DNA of 64,000 nucleotides from Verrucomicrobiota bacterium (GCA_023269675.1 JAHFSX010000024.1:31581-95580); one strand, 5' to 3'; shown: positions 35,750 to 44,773, numbered from the stretch's first letter. Translations and numbers: made by a program. Notes: generated by a model from the letters alone, not told the origin.

Positions 35750-36172
35750 ATGAAACGGACAAATAAACTGCTGGCCGCGGTCGCGCTGACAGCGGGGCTT
35801 TCCGCCCTCGTCGGATGCGTGGATACGGCCGGAACCGTGGTGACGACGGACCATGCGACAGGCAGCACGCTGGTGCTGGAGGACAACACGCGTCTGAAAG
35901 GCCAGATTCAGGTTCTGCGCGTGAACTACGATGAGGTGAACGGCCTGAAACGCGTCCACATCACGCTGGCCTCCACCAAACACAAGCGTCTGATCGTGGA
36001 TTACCGGATCGCCTGGTTCGATGCCAACGGCATGGAGCTCGACGCGGACGCGAAGACGTACCGCAACCAGATTGTCGAAGGCCGCGAGTCCGTCACGGTG
36101 ACGGGCGTGGCGACTTCGGCGGCGGCGGTGTCGTCCAAGCTGCGCGTGCGCTCCACGTCGGCCTCGGATTAA
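35750..36172 (+). CDS. YcfL-like (DUF1425) lipoprotein
   Basis: This 140-residue lipoprotein (lipobox LVGC, cysteine at residue 23) has a beta-rich mature part. The conserved-looking phrases are LRVNYDEVNGLKRVHI, RLIVDYRIAWFDANGME and a C-terminal VTVTGVATS. The RxxxYRxxWFDxxGxxL pattern is that of YcfL/DUF1425, a protein regularly encoded beside LpoB. Its function is unknown. AAAGGAG lies 8 bases before the ATG; the gene is 97 bases from the COG3014 gene and 148 bases before lpoB. Confidence 0.8.
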   Translation: MKRTNKLLAAVALTAGLSALVGCVDTAGTVVTTDHATGSTLVLEDNTRLKGQIQVLRVNYDEVNGLKRVHITLASTKHKRLIVDYRIAWFDANGMELDADAKTYRNQIVEGRESVTVTGVATSAAAVSSKLRVRSTSASD

Positions 36173-36320
36173 CAACGCAAGCGATGGCTGCTGGAATTCA
36201 CTAGGCAGAATCCAGAGCAGGATGCCCGGATGGATGCGATAGCGGAACGGTTTGCCGTATTCTGCTGACTGACTTCTGGTTGCCTGAAGCATTTAACGGA
36301 AACGAAAGCGAGGAAGAGTT

Positions 36321-36923
36321 ATGAAACAGAGTGTGTTTGCGATGGCGGGAGTGGCGGCGGCGGCGATGATGATGTCCGGCTGCGCCTCGATGCCGGAAGT
36401 GCGGGAAGTGGCGCTGGACCGCGCGCCGATCACCTCCAAGCTGGAGCCGCAGGATGTGCGGCGCACGGTGGAGAAGATGACTGAATCGCTGCTGAGCGCG
36501 CCCGGCGTGCGCGAGGCGGTCGGCGGGACGCGTCCGGTGCTGGATGTCGAGCCGCTCAAGAACCGCACCTCGCAGCATGTCGACATGGTGAGCGTCACCG
36601 ATTCGCTGCGCTCGCAGCTGCTGCGCTCGGGCATGTTCCGCTTCGTCGACAAGTCGACCTCCGGGACGGACATCGAGTTCATGGACGCGCAGGCGCAGCT
36701 AGGGCTGACCGACCCCAAGAAGGCGATCAAGGGGGGCCAGCAGAGCGCGGCTCAGATGTACCTGACCGGTGCCTTGAGCGAGATCAAGAACCAGGTCGGA
36801 CGCACCGTGGACCAGTACTACAAGTTCTCGATGGTCCTCAAGGATCTGCGCTCCGGCGAGATCGTGTGGTCGGACGAGAAGGAGATCCGCAAGGAGAGCG
36901 TCGCGCCGCGCATGGGCTGGTGA
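36321..36923 (+). CDS. lpoB: Penicillin-binding protein activator LpoB-like lipoprotein
   Basis: LpoB is an outer-membrane lipoprotein that activates PBP1b. This 200-residue protein has a lipobox MSGC (cysteine at residue 21) and the LpoB/CsgG-like domain. DVRRTVEKMTESLL, RPVLDVEPLKNRTSQHVD, TDSLRSQLLRSGMFRFVD, QMYLTGALSEIKN and YYKFSMVLKDLRSGEIVWSDEKEIRKE are all characteristic. The COG3014-YcfL-LpoB order is conserved in other bacteria and supports the call. A terminator follows at 36961. I cannot tell which PBP is its partner. Confidence 0.88.
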   Translation: MKQSVFAMAGVAAAAMMMSGCASMPEVREVALDRAPITSKLEPQDVRRTVEKMTESLLSAPGVREAVGGTRPVLDVEPLKNRTSQHVDMVSVTDSLRSQLLRSGMFRFVDKSTSGTDIEFMDAQAQLGLTDPKKAIKGGQQSAAQMYLTGALSEIKNQVGRTVDQYYKFSMVLKDLRSGEIVWSDEKEIRKESVAPRMGW

Positions 36924-36960
36924 GCTTCGGGCGCGCGACAAGAACGGAGGGGTTTCGTCC

Positions 36961-36985
36961 GAGAGGGCGCGGCCCCTCTTTTTTT
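36961..36985 (+). terminator. Rho-independent terminator after lpoB
   Basis: AGAGGG (36962-36967) pairs with CCCTCT (36974-36979) around a 6-base loop and is followed by TTTTTTT. It ends the envelope cluster. Confidence 0.75.
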
Positions 36986-36993
36986 GTGCCGGG

Positions 36994-37022
36994 TTGACGT
37001 GTCCACGCGAATCCGGTAGGGT
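36994..37022 (+). promoter_or_regulatory. Possible promoter for the Tat-exported glycosidase-like gene
   Basis: TTGACG (36994-36999) and TAGGGT (37017-37022) are spaced 17 bases, immediately after the lpoB terminator and 60 bases before the ATG at 37082. The -10 box is poor. Confidence 0.45.
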
Positions 37023-37081
37023 GACGGCATCGTGTGTGTACGGGAGTTTTCAGCCAAGAACCAGCCGAAAGAGGGGACCGT

Positions 37082-38110
37082 ATGAAGCTGTCGCGTCGTG
37101 CGTTTGTGAAGGCCGGTGCCGCCGCCGCGTTCGCGGCGGGATTGCCTGAGAGCGGAGCGGCGCAGGACGCCGCGCCCGCCTGCATCTGGGGCGCGCTGCT
37201 GCACATGGGCACGAACATGTGGTCGGACGTGCCCGTCAAGAAGTGGGGCGCGTTCAAGCCGGAGGAGCTGCACCTGGTGTGCGCGGCCGACCACCTGCGC
37301 TTCGACGAAACAGTGTGGCGGGCGCTCACGGTGCGCATGCGGGCGGCGGGGATGAACCTGGTCGTCATCGACCTCGGCGAGGCGCTGCAGTACCAGAGCC
37401 ACCCCGAGCTGGCGGTGAAGGGCTCGTGGCCGGTCGACAGGTTCCGCGCCGAGCTGGCGCGGCTGCGCGCGCTGGGACTCGAGCCGATCCCGAAACTGAA
37501 CTTCTCGACCGCGCACGACACCTGGCTCAAGGCATACGGGCGGCAGGTCTCCACGCCCGCCTACTACACCGTCTGCGCGGACCTGATCCGCGAGGTCTGC
37601 GCGATCTTTGACCGGCCGCGCTTCTTCCACCTCGGCTACGATGAGGAGACCGCCGCACACCAGAGCCAGTACAGCTACGCGGTGGTGCGTCAGGGCGAGC
37701 TGTGGTGGCACGACTTCCTGTTCTTCGCCAAAGAGGTGGAGAATCTGGGCATGCGCCCCTGGATCTGGTCGGACTACTACTGGAACCACCCCGAGGAGTT
37801 TCTGAGCCGCATGCCGAAATCGGTCCTGCAGAGCAACTGGTATTACGGCGCGGCGTTCGAACCCGGAAAGCAGAAGTACGTGCAGGCCTATCTGGACCTC
37901 GACAAGGCGGGGTTCGATCAGGTGCCCACGGGCTCGAATTGGAGCAGCGACCTGAACTTCAAAGGCACGGTCGGGTTCTGCCGTCAGAACCTCGCGCCGG
38001 CACGTCTGAAGGGGTTCCTGATGGCCCCGTGGTTCTTCACGCTTCCTGAGTGGCAGGAGAAGAACCTGCAGGCCATCGCCCAGGTCGAAGAGGTGATCCG
38101 CGGCGGCTGA
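37082..38110 (+). CDS. Tat-exported glycoside-hydrolase-like protein (GH20-type barrel)
   Basis: The 342-residue protein has a Tat signal (SRRAFVKAG, residues 4-12; cleavage near AAQ). The rest looks like a TIM barrel: MRAAGMNLVVIDLGEAL, ARLRALGLEPIPKLNFSTAHDTWL, FFHLGYDEETAAH, GMRPWIWSDYYW and VLQSNWYYG mark successive strands. HLGYDEE resembles the HxGxDE catalytic motif of GH20 beta-hexosaminidases, while the absence of the usual GH20 N-terminal domain makes the family tentative. Proteins of this type are common in Kiritimatiellota and Lentisphaerae. It is a single gene with its own promoter-like sequence. Confidence 0.65.
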   Translation: MKLSRRAFVKAGAAAAFAAGLPESGAAQDAAPACIWGALLHMGTNMWSDVPVKKWGAFKPEELHLVCAADHLRFDETVWRALTVRMRAAGMNLVVIDLGEALQYQSHPELAVKGSWPVDRFRAELARLRALGLEPIPKLNFSTAHDTWLKAYGRQVSTPAYYTVCADLIREVCAIFDRPRFFHLGYDEETAAHQSQYSYAVVRQGELWWHDFLFFAKEVENLGMRPWIWSDYYWNHPEEFLSRMPKSVLQSNWYYGAAFEPGKQKYVQAYLDLDKAGFDQVPTGSNWSSDLNFKGTVGFCRQNLAPARLKGFLMAPWFFTLPEWQEKNLQAIAQVEEVIRGG

Positions 38111-38201
38111 ACGCCCCTGCTTCGCCTGTTCGGAATCTTTGGCTGCTCCCGTGCGGCCACATCATGACGATTCCGCGCAGGGTGTTCACCGGATGCCCAT
38201 G

Positions 38202-38241
38202 GAAAAAAAGAACCCGCGCCTCGCTTGATGCGAGGCGCGGG
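38202..38241 (-). terminator. Strong rho-independent terminator
   Basis: A 12-bp perfect stem, CCCGCGCCTCGC (38213-38224) and GCGAGGCGCGGG (38230-38241), has a 5-base loop. Read on the minus strand it is followed by TTCTTTTTTT, ending the 38264-40474 gene. Confidence 0.92.
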
Positions 38242-38263
38242 CCTTGTCACACCGTCGGCCCTC

Positions 38264-40474
38264 TTACGGGGCGATGATTACAGATTTTGACTGCTTCAGC
38301 CGTTCACCGCCGGGCGTGATGTAGGAGTCGACGTAAAAGCCGCCACCGATGCCCAGCGCCGGCACCAGCACCCCTTTGAACCGGGCCGTAACGGGATATG
38401 TGCCGGTAAGGGGCTCATGGAGGAACTTCCCGTTGAACAGTCCTGTCGTGGTGGAGGCCGTAAGGCTCGCGCTGAGCGCGTTGCCGGACGGCAGATTCAC
38501 GGACAGCCCGTAAGCCTGCAAAGCGACATCCCCGGCCTCGACCTGAAAACTCGCGCCATCGTAGGATGCGGCCAGGTTTTGCGGCTGCATGAAACGGGCG
38601 CCGATTTCCGTGAACATGCCGTCATCGAAAGTGGCGGTGAAGCCGTCGTCGGGGAACGTCGTGCGTTTCCCCGGATAAACCCACTGGGATCCGGTGATGA
38701 AGACGGCGTTGTCATCGGGCAGCGGTGAGAGCATGCCGCCGATCCAGATTTGGCCCGCGACCACGCCGCGCTGCGTGTAGAGCGCTTTGTAGAGGGGGAA
38801 GCAGGCGTAGGTCTGCCCCGCGTCGGCGTCGGCATATCCGAGGTCCAAGAGCTCGGCGCCCTCGAAGACCATCAGCAGGGAGGATCCGCTGATGAGCGTG
38901 CCGTCTGCCAGGGCGCCGCTGTAACGGACGGTGCCTTGCGTGCTTACGGTGAACGTCATATAACCCGTCCCTTCGGGCCGGTTGTCGACGTCGAGGCTTA
39001 CGGGGGTCACATCCGTCGCGCCGAGGAGCGACGTGTAGTAGCCGGCGAACTCCGCCATGCGAGCCGTAGCGAGGCGCCGGCCGAACAGCTGGACACCGCA
39101 GAAATCGCCGGACAGGTTGCCGGCCGCGTCGACCAGAACGTTGAGCAGACCGCCGATGCTGTTTTTAAGGGCCGCCGAATAGGTGTCGCCGGCCAGCCAC
39201 TTGCCGCTCAGGACGGAGGATTTTCCATCCAGCACGGCACGCGCGCTGAGCGCGCCGCTTGAGGACGCGGTCAGCGACAGCGTGCCGCGCACGGTCAGTC
39301 CGTCGCTGTCATAAAAGAAGCCCTGATAGGTCCCCTTCGCCATCGCGGGCAGAGCCAGGATGCGCAGGTTGAAGGACCTCGAGGCATCCCCGGTGCTGTT
39401 GCTGGCGGTGACCGTCACGGACGCCGTCCCGGGCAGGCTGGACGACCCCGTTATCAGGCCGGTCGCGGCATTGATGACGAAGCCGGCGGGCAACCCCGTG
39501 GCGGAATACGTGATCGGCGTGGGGCTTGTCGCGTAGATCTGAGCCGACAGGGCCGCGTTCGGAGAGGCGCTGATCGTGGCCCCCTGTGCCGGGGTTGGTG
39601 TCGCAAAGACGGGTGCGCCGCTGGGGGAGACCTCTGTGATCGTAACGGTCTGGGCGATGGTTCCGAGGGCGGCCGTGCCCGAGATCAGGGACAGGCGCAA
39701 CGTGAGCGTGCGCGACGTCGGAGTGGTCCAGGTCAGGTCGTTGATCAGCGGCACGGACACCGTTTTCGTTGACGTGTCGCCGTCGGGCCACGAGAGCGAA
39801 ACGCTCGTCGTGGCGTAGTGCACCCCTGCGAGCGCCGTGCCCGCTTCAGTGGTGAAGGCGAAGGTTTGCGCTCCGGAACTGCCGCCTTGGCGTGTCACCG
39901 AGACCGAGATTGCCGGCGCGCCTTCGCTGACGGTGACGGCGGAGGCGGTGAATCCGATCGTCCCTTCGGCGGAGGGGGGCGGAGGCACACCGGTGAAGGG
40001 ATACTGATCCGTCGTGTTGCGTACACGGGTATAGAAGTCGGGATCGGAACCGAGCGCATTGCGCGCGATAAACCGGTCGGCGACCGTGCCGTCGGGGCGG
40101 AACAGCACGACGGTAGGAAAATAGAGGATGCCGGTGGATTCCCGGTGGGGCGCGGTGTAGGCGGTCCAAGTGCTGCTGGACATCTTGGGCTTGTCGGCCA
40201 TGACAAGCAGCAGCGGATTGTCCGCCAGAAAGCTCTGCCAGGCAGGCGCATCCGCGATTTTGGAGATCCATGCTTTGCTGTAGCTGCAGTTGACGCTGTC
40301 CAGCATGACCATCAGGGTCGGGCGGTTCAGGGCCCTGGCTTTGGCCTGGGCTTGGGACAGGCCCGTGTTCCAGACGTTCAGATCGACCGTATTCGGGTCA
40401 CTGCTGACCAAGGGATACGCATGGGCGGCGATGGCGAGACTGGCCATCACGAGCGCGGCGGTTGCTTGCCTCAT
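38264..40474 (-). CDS. Secreted multidomain protein: thioredoxin-like, Calx-beta and Ig-like domains
   Basis: The 736-residue exported protein has a signal peptide (residues 1-19). Residues 30-165 look thioredoxin-like (RPTLMVMLDSVNCSYSKAW, YFPTVVLFRPDGTVAD) but the active site is CSYS, with one cysteine only. A Calx-beta-type domain (about 175-285: TVSEGAPAISVSVTRQGG, LAGVHYATTS) and an Ig/cadherin-like putative domain (about 290-380: YSATGLPAGFVINAATGLITG) follow. The last 350 residues are beta-rich repeats beginning GTYQGFFYDSDG, repeated as AGYYTSLLG and resembling other verrucomicrobial surface proteins. The start is the ATG at 40474 with AAAGGAG just upstream. A near-ideal promoter and a strong terminator make it a single-gene unit. 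Confidence 0.75.
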   Translation of the reverse strand: MRQATAALVMASLAIAAHAYPLVSSDPNTVDLNVWNTGLSQAQAKARALNRPTLMVMLDSVNCSYSKAWISKIADAPAWQSFLADNPLLLVMADKPKMSSSTWTAYTAPHRESTGILYFPTVVLFRPDGTVADRFIARNALGSDPDFYTRVRNTTDQYPFTGVPPPPSAEGTIGFTASAVTVSEGAPAISVSVTRQGGSSGAQTFAFTTEAGTALAGVHYATTSVSLSWPDGDTSTKTVSVPLINDLTWTTPTSRTLTLRLSLISGTAALGTIAQTVTITEVSPSGAPVFATPTPAQGATISASPNAALSAQIYATSPTPITYSATGLPAGFVINAATGLITGSSSLPGTASVTVTASNSTGDASRSFNLRILALPAMAKGTYQGFFYDSDGLTVRGTLSLTASSSGALSARAVLDGKSSVLSGKWLAGDTYSAALKNSIGGLLNVLVDAAGNLSGDFCGVQLFGRRLATARMAEFAGYYTSLLGATDVTPVSLDVDNRPEGTGYMTFTVSTQGTVRYSGALADGTLISGSSLLMVFEGAELLDLGYADADAGQTYACFPLYKALYTQRGVVAGQIWIGGMLSPLPDDNAVFITGSQWVYPGKRTTFPDDGFTATFDDGMFTEIGARFMQPQNLAASYDGASFQVEAGDVALQAYGLSVNLPSGNALSASLTASTTTGLFNGKFLHEPLTGTYPVTARFKGVLVPALGIGGGFYVDSYITPGGERLKQSKSVIIAP

Positions 40475-40543
40475 TTTTGTTTTCTCCTTTATCTGCTGGT
40501 TTTGACTGACAGGTCGACAGACAAAACCGCGAATTGATAATGG

Positions 40544-40572
40544 AGTATATCTATGGACGGACAAGGTGTCAA
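40544..40572 (-). promoter_or_regulatory. Near-consensus sigma-70 promoter
   Basis: On the minus strand TTGACA (40572-40567) and TATACT (40549-40544) are separated by exactly 17 bases, about 70 bases before the ATG at 40474. Confidence 0.85.
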
Positions 40573-40946
40573 TGCCGGGGCGCCGGAAAACGTCGATTGT
40601 TCATGCGGGCCCCGGTCCGGGTCGGGTTTGTGACGCGAACGGCCACCAGTGACGGATGTCCGGAAGGGGGATGGACGGGCGAAGGGTCGTGAGCTCCTCT
40701 CCTCGGGGTGAGGAATATACCCAGGCGGGCACTGTAAAAAAAGGGCGCGGCCGAATCGCAAGAAAAAAGGGCGCGCTCCCAGCGGCAAGCACGCGGGAGA
40801 ACGCGTCACGCCCTGTTGAAACCCTGAGCTAGTGGATTCCGTCGCGATTATGGCTGGCTGCTCTGGTAGGACTTGGCGACGGGTTGGCGTTGGGATTCAT
40901 TCTCTCAAAAGCGTGGCCCGTGCCGTTTCTTCGCGACCATTACTGT
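40573..40946. other. Gene-free stretch between two minus-strand secreted-protein genes
   Basis: About 370 bases carry no convincing gene. A run AAAAAAGGGCGCG near 40737 is repeated near 40764 (GAAAAAAGGGCGCG). No promoter or RNA structure was identified apart from the promoter at 40544-40572. Confidence 0.5.
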
Positions 40947-42710
40947 CTACGGCGACGACGACCGGTAGAATCGCCGGTCGGCGTTTGTTCCGATTACATC
41001 TTGAAAGAAGATCGTGCCAGCCCCGCCCGAGAAGTTGGTGACGGTTTGCCAATGCAGGAGGTTTGAGGAAATTTTCAGTGATATGCTCCCCCCGAGTTTT
41101 TCGATGAAGCCGCTAAAGGTCCCGTTCTTAAATGAGATTTGTTTAAATGCGAACATGGAGGCCACGGGGTGATCGGGGGGGTCAGGAGATTGGGGAGGCT
41201 TGAAAGTGTCGGCGCTGAGTTGTTGGCTGGGAAGCATGCCGTCCGGGTCGAGCAGCGTCAGCGTTGGCCCCGGCAGCGCGAAATATACGCTGCCACAGGA
41301 TCGCGCCAGGACATTCACAGCTCCCAGCTCCGGCACCATCGCAGTGACCATTCGGTCCGAGCCGCCTGCAGCCCAGGCCGTGATGATCCACTCGGTCCGG
41401 TTGCGATGCTTGCGGACAAGCACCCGGGCCTGCGGGTCCCCGGCCGGGAATTCGTAGGCCGGCAGGTCCGTAGACCAGCGGTGCCTGTTGGGGCCGGGAA
41501 GCAGATACCCCTTGCGCAGGTATTCCTCCAGGTAAGAGAACAGGGCGTGGGTGTGGCCGAGAACAACCATATTCGAGAGCCAGCACGGCATGTTTGTGCC
41601 AAGCTCTGCCCCGTAGCCGCCCGGTGGATAATTGAAATCACCGGCAATTCCGCCAATCATGCCGGCCGTGTACCAGCACTTGAGGAACCCCATGTAGTGG
41701 GCATCGTCAGAGACCGAATTGGTGTATAAGCCGCCGCAAACCCAATTGTACGAAAGCGGATCGCCTGCCGCGATCTCCTGTGCCGTCGAGTTCAGGACTT
41801 GACTGAGCATGTCGATGTCGCTCGTCCAAGTTCCCCGCTGCCCATAGTACCGGCTGTTGCTGGGCAGATCCGAGACTGTCCGGAATTGCGCATAGTCCCA
41901 CCCCCACCACCACCAGAACTCATGGAGGTTACGTTCTCCCGGCCCCTCGGTGGGATAAAAAAGATAAAGGTCGCGATTGGGAACCGCCGCCCGGACCGCG
42001 TCGGTGACGAACTGTTCCAAATGGGTTTTGCGAGCGGAAAGGTAGTCGAACCACGGCTGCCCCCCCTTGGCGTTCACCACGATTGGATCGTGTATCCACG
42101 TGGAGCCGGCCCACCCGTACACATCCAGCCCGTATTCACCGCCATTGAGGATGATGGAAATGGGGCAGACTTGAAGAATCCTTGTCAGAGAGGTTGCGCT
42201 CTCTGACCCCGCTTGTGAGTAGTTCGAGTCTGGCATTTCCGGGCTGTAGGTCTTCATGGTGATGAGGCCGCCGCCCGCATCGTGGCACCAAGTTGCCTCC
42301 GGCAGGGCTTCGACAAAGGCGGACTCAAGAAATGGACGATGCAGATAGACAAAAAGCGGATATCGATGGGGGGCCGAGGCCGTGAGCGCGCAGATCTTGG
42401 ACTCGACGCTGTTGGTATTGTCTAGATTGTTCACGGTACTCCAGTTTGCCGCACCGAATTCCAGTGCGTAACCCCAGTCCTCGCACAACGGTACCTGGAT
42501 GTCGAAAGGCATCGGCCAGCCCCAGTGTGTGAGCGGGGGTAGCTTGTGGCCGGGGTTGAAGCGCGGCTTGACGGCCTCGGCAAGGAACTGTTGAGCGGTC
42601 TTGGACTCAATAGGCAAAGGAAGGATAAGAGGAATCACAAACAGATAGAGCAGTGAAACGTCACTCCTCCAGCGCGCCTTCTGTGCCATGCGGTCTGCGT
42701 TCGTTCTCAT
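40947..42710 (-). CDS. Large secreted protein, glycosidase-like, with C-terminal RFYR tail domain
   Basis: I cannot name a family for this 587-residue protein. A hydrophobic signal segment lies at about residues 16-36 (LLYLFVIPLILPLP). The central part is rich in Trp, Tyr and Gly (EFWWWWGWDYAQFRT, WYTAGMIGGIAGDFNYPPGGYG), as in carbohydrate-active TIM-barrel enzymes, with acidic candidates in FYPTEGPGERNLHEF. The C terminus (SLKISSNLLHWQTVTNFSG ... FFQDVIGTNADRRFYR) is a short beta domain repeatedly found at the ends of verrucomicrobial secreted proteins. The start is the ATG at 42710 with AAAGGAC upstream. Base composition is lower in GC than neighbouring genes. Confidence 0.68.
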   Translation of the reverse strand: MRTNADRMAQKARWRSDVSLLYLFVIPLILPLPIESKTAQQFLAEAVKPRFNPGHKLPPLTHWGWPMPFDIQVPLCEDWGYALEFGAANWSTVNNLDNTNSVESKICALTASAPHRYPLFVYLHRPFLESAFVEALPEATWCHDAGGGLITMKTYSPEMPDSNYSQAGSESATSLTRILQVCPISIILNGGEYGLDVYGWAGSTWIHDPIVVNAKGGQPWFDYLSARKTHLEQFVTDAVRAAVPNRDLYLFYPTEGPGERNLHEFWWWWGWDYAQFRTVSDLPSNSRYYGQRGTWTSDIDMLSQVLNSTAQEIAAGDPLSYNWVCGGLYTNSVSDDAHYMGFLKCWYTAGMIGGIAGDFNYPPGGYGAELGTNMPCWLSNMVVLGHTHALFSYLEEYLRKGYLLPGPNRHRWSTDLPAYEFPAGDPQARVLVRKHRNRTEWIITAWAAGGSDRMVTAMVPELGAVNVLARSCGSVYFALPGPTLTLLDPDGMLPSQQLSADTFKPPQSPDPPDHPVASMFAFKQISFKNGTFSGFIEKLGGSISLKISSNLLHWQTVTNFSGGAGTIFFQDVIGTNADRRFYRSSSP

Positions 42711-42843
42711 GATGTTACCCGTCCTTTCAGGTTCTGGTGCGTTCTTTCTATTCTTCATGTGTGACGGCGCCGAGGGGGTACCCTTCAAAGGGAGGAGCGG
42801 AGACGATCGGGCATCCCTTTATCACGCTAAACGTCCTTGTTTT

Positions 42844-43079
42844 TCAACAGGTGTAAGAGTTGGACGGCACCTTGCCGATGAATCTGTTGCCGTCGGTGCC
42901 GATGAGGGCGGCTTTCGCGATGGTGATCGCAGTGCCGAGGGGGAGTAATGTGGTTGCGAGGGTCGTTTTGTCCATGATCGGGACGTCTGGATGCGGAGGT
43001 GCTGAACCGGTTTTACCGCAGCGGCGATCATCGGATCCGCTGCATTTTTCTTCTCCTGCGGCCCTGCGGCCATCTTCAT
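42844..43079 (-). pseudogene. Possible small frameshifted gene
   Basis: Two overlapping minus-strand frames look like parts of one small protein. The first starts at 43079 behind GGAGGAGGCAGCGGAG and reads MKMAAGPQEKKNAADPMIA. Near 42975 the plausible protein sequence moves to another frame starting MDKTTLATTLLPLGTA and ending GKVPSNSYTC before the stop at 42844. The second frame alone could be a 43-residue peptide. I recognise no family. Either a one-base frameshift or two overlapping small genes would explain it. Confidence 0.35.
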
Positions 43080-43423
43080 GTCTCCGCTGCCTCCTCCCGC
43101 GGGCGCAGGTGGTGTAAACGCCCGTCGCCAGGATACCCCCTTTTTCTTTTGTTTTAATTTAAACAGATATGGGTACCCGCGTAAATCGGGACACTGCTTC
43201 ACTTTGCATAGTTATTAAGCATAAAATCCCCGATAGTAATCACTGTATTGATAAACGAACAATGCCGATGTCTGCCCTCCGTTTTTCCAGCACGACCGTA
43301 CAGAAGGTTACCGCATGGAAAGGTCCGCGCGGGAAGAAAAAGCGCTTGCGCCATGAAGCGGGTTGATCGTCAATATCGAGATTAAAACCCTGCGACCGCT
43401 ATGCCTCAAAGTGCTGGGAAAAG
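43080..43423. other. AT-richer intergenic region
   Basis: The stretch includes an A/T-rich run near 43141-43170. A short open frame at 43169-43366 lacks a convincing ribosome site and family resemblance. No feature is assigned. Confidence 0.4.
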
Positions 43424-43513
43424 GAGTTCGGCCTCTGCCCGTGTCTCCTCTGGCGTCGCCAAGCAGGTGCCGGGGTATCCGGCTCTGATGTCGTTGGCGG
43501 GCTTCTCTCGCAT
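43424..43513 (-). pseudogene. Remnant of the AAA-ATPase gene, N-terminal 30 codons
   Basis: Read from 43513 on the minus strand it begins MREKPANDIRAGYPGTCLAT and continues PEETRAEAEL. This matches the start of the intact ATPase at 58290-59789 (MREKLTNYIRAGYPGICLVT, PEETRAEAEL) with a handful of substitutions. Nucleotide identity is also evident and extends a little upstream of the ATG. Nothing beyond codon 30 is left. Confidence 0.85.
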
Positions 43514-43653
43514 TTGTGGTTCTCTGTCTGGTTGGGTGTTTTCTATCAGAGACAAACGCTTGATTGGGGCTGGTTTGTGTGTAAGAATTTGGCCGTCAAA
43601 TGTGATGTTTAGGTGCGCAAGAAAGGTGTTTCAAGAAAGCGGAGCAGACAAAT

Positions 43654-44721
43654 ATGGCCGACCTCTTCACGCCGCTAAAGCTCAGAAGTGTTGCCTTCGG
43701 CAACCGTATCGGCGTGAGTCCGATGTGCCAGTATTCGAGCCAGGACGGGTTCGCGACGGACTGGCACCTCGTTCACCTGGGCAGCCGTGCGGTTGGCGGG
43801 GCCGGCCTGGTCATGACGGAAGCGTCCGCAGTGTCGCCTGACGGGCGCATCTCGCCGCAGGACCTCGGGATATGGAAGGATTCGCATATTGATGGGCTGG
43901 CCCGCTGCGCGCGGTTCATACACGAGCACGGTGCTGTCGCCGGTATCCAGCTTGCGCATGCAGGGCGCAAGGCCAGTACCCCGCCGCCATGGGAGAAAGG
44001 CCAGATACTGTCGGAGAAAGATGGCGGCTGGCGTCCGGTCTGGGCTCCCAGCGAAATCGCGTTCAGCCCGGAGTCTGCGCTTCCTCAGGCGCTGAGCGTG
44101 CAGCAGATACGGGGTGTCGTTTCGTCTTTCTCGCAGGCGGCCGGACGAGCGCTGGCCGCGGGCTTCCGAGTGGTCGAGATTCACGCGGCGCACGGTTATC
44201 TGTTGCACGAGTTTCTTTCGCCCTTGAGCAATCAGCGTGACGACGCGTACGGCGGGTCGTTCGAGAACCGGACGCGCATGGTTCGAGAGGTCGTCGTGTC
44301 GATACGGCAGACGTGGCCGGAGGATCTGCCCCTGTTCGTCCGTATTTCCGCGACGGACTGGGCCGTCGGGGGGTGGGACGTGGATCAGTCGGTGGACCTC
44401 GCGCGACAATTGAAGCCGCTCGGCGTTGATCTGGTGGATTGTTCGTCGGGTGCGTTGGTGCCTGGTGTCAGCATACCCGTCGCGCCGGGATATCAGGTGC
44501 CGTTCGCTGAGCGCATCCGGCAGGAGGCGGACATCGCCACAGCCGCCGTAGGACTCATTCGGGAGCCCTTGATGGCTGCGGAAATCATCCAAAGGGGGCA
44601 AGCGGATCTCGTCCTGCTCGCCCGGCAGATGCTGCGCGATCCCTATTGGCCGCAACACGCTGCGCGGCAACTCGGCGTCCCCGCGCCTCATCCGATTCAA
44701 TACGGGCGGGCCATCGAGTAG
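43654..44721 (+). CDS. Old-yellow-enzyme NADH:flavin oxidoreductase (YqjM/NemA type)
   Basis: The 355-residue FMN enzyme reduces activated alkenes, such as enones or nitro compounds, with NAD(P)H. Family words are LFTPLKLRSVAFGNRIGVSPMCQYS (split: NRIGVSPMCQYS), the catalytic-type tyrosine region, IQLAHAGRKAS, EIHAAHGYLLHEFLSPLSN, RDDAYGGSFENRTR and LARQMLRDPYWP. The Cys in SPMCQYS is the redox-tuning residue of the YqjM thermophilic-like subgroup. A ferredoxin-type gene follows after 52 bases. The pair sits between two pseudogene remnants (43424-43513 and 45630-45810), so it may be cargo of an old mobile element. Confidence 0.92.
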   Translation: MADLFTPLKLRSVAFGNRIGVSPMCQYSSQDGFATDWHLVHLGSRAVGGAGLVMTEASAVSPDGRISPQDLGIWKDSHIDGLARCARFIHEHGAVAGIQLAHAGRKASTPPPWEKGQILSEKDGGWRPVWAPSEIAFSPESALPQALSVQQIRGVVSSFSQAAGRALAAGFRVVEIHAAHGYLLHEFLSPLSNQRDDAYGGSFENRTRMVREVVVSIRQTWPEDLPLFVRISATDWAVGGWDVDQSVDLARQLKPLGVDLVDCSSGALVPGVSIPVAPGYQVPFAERIRQEADIATAAVGLIREPLMAAEIIQRGQADLVLLARQMLRDPYWPQHAARQLGVPAPHPIQYGRAIE

Positions 44722-44773
44722 CGGGCTGCCGCGGGCCTTGCATCCACAGTGTGAGCATTGACAGGGGCAATGT

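Noticed and set aside
43169..43366. Short plus-strand frame of 65 codons
   Set aside because: No ribosome site, no family resemblance and no supporting neighbour.
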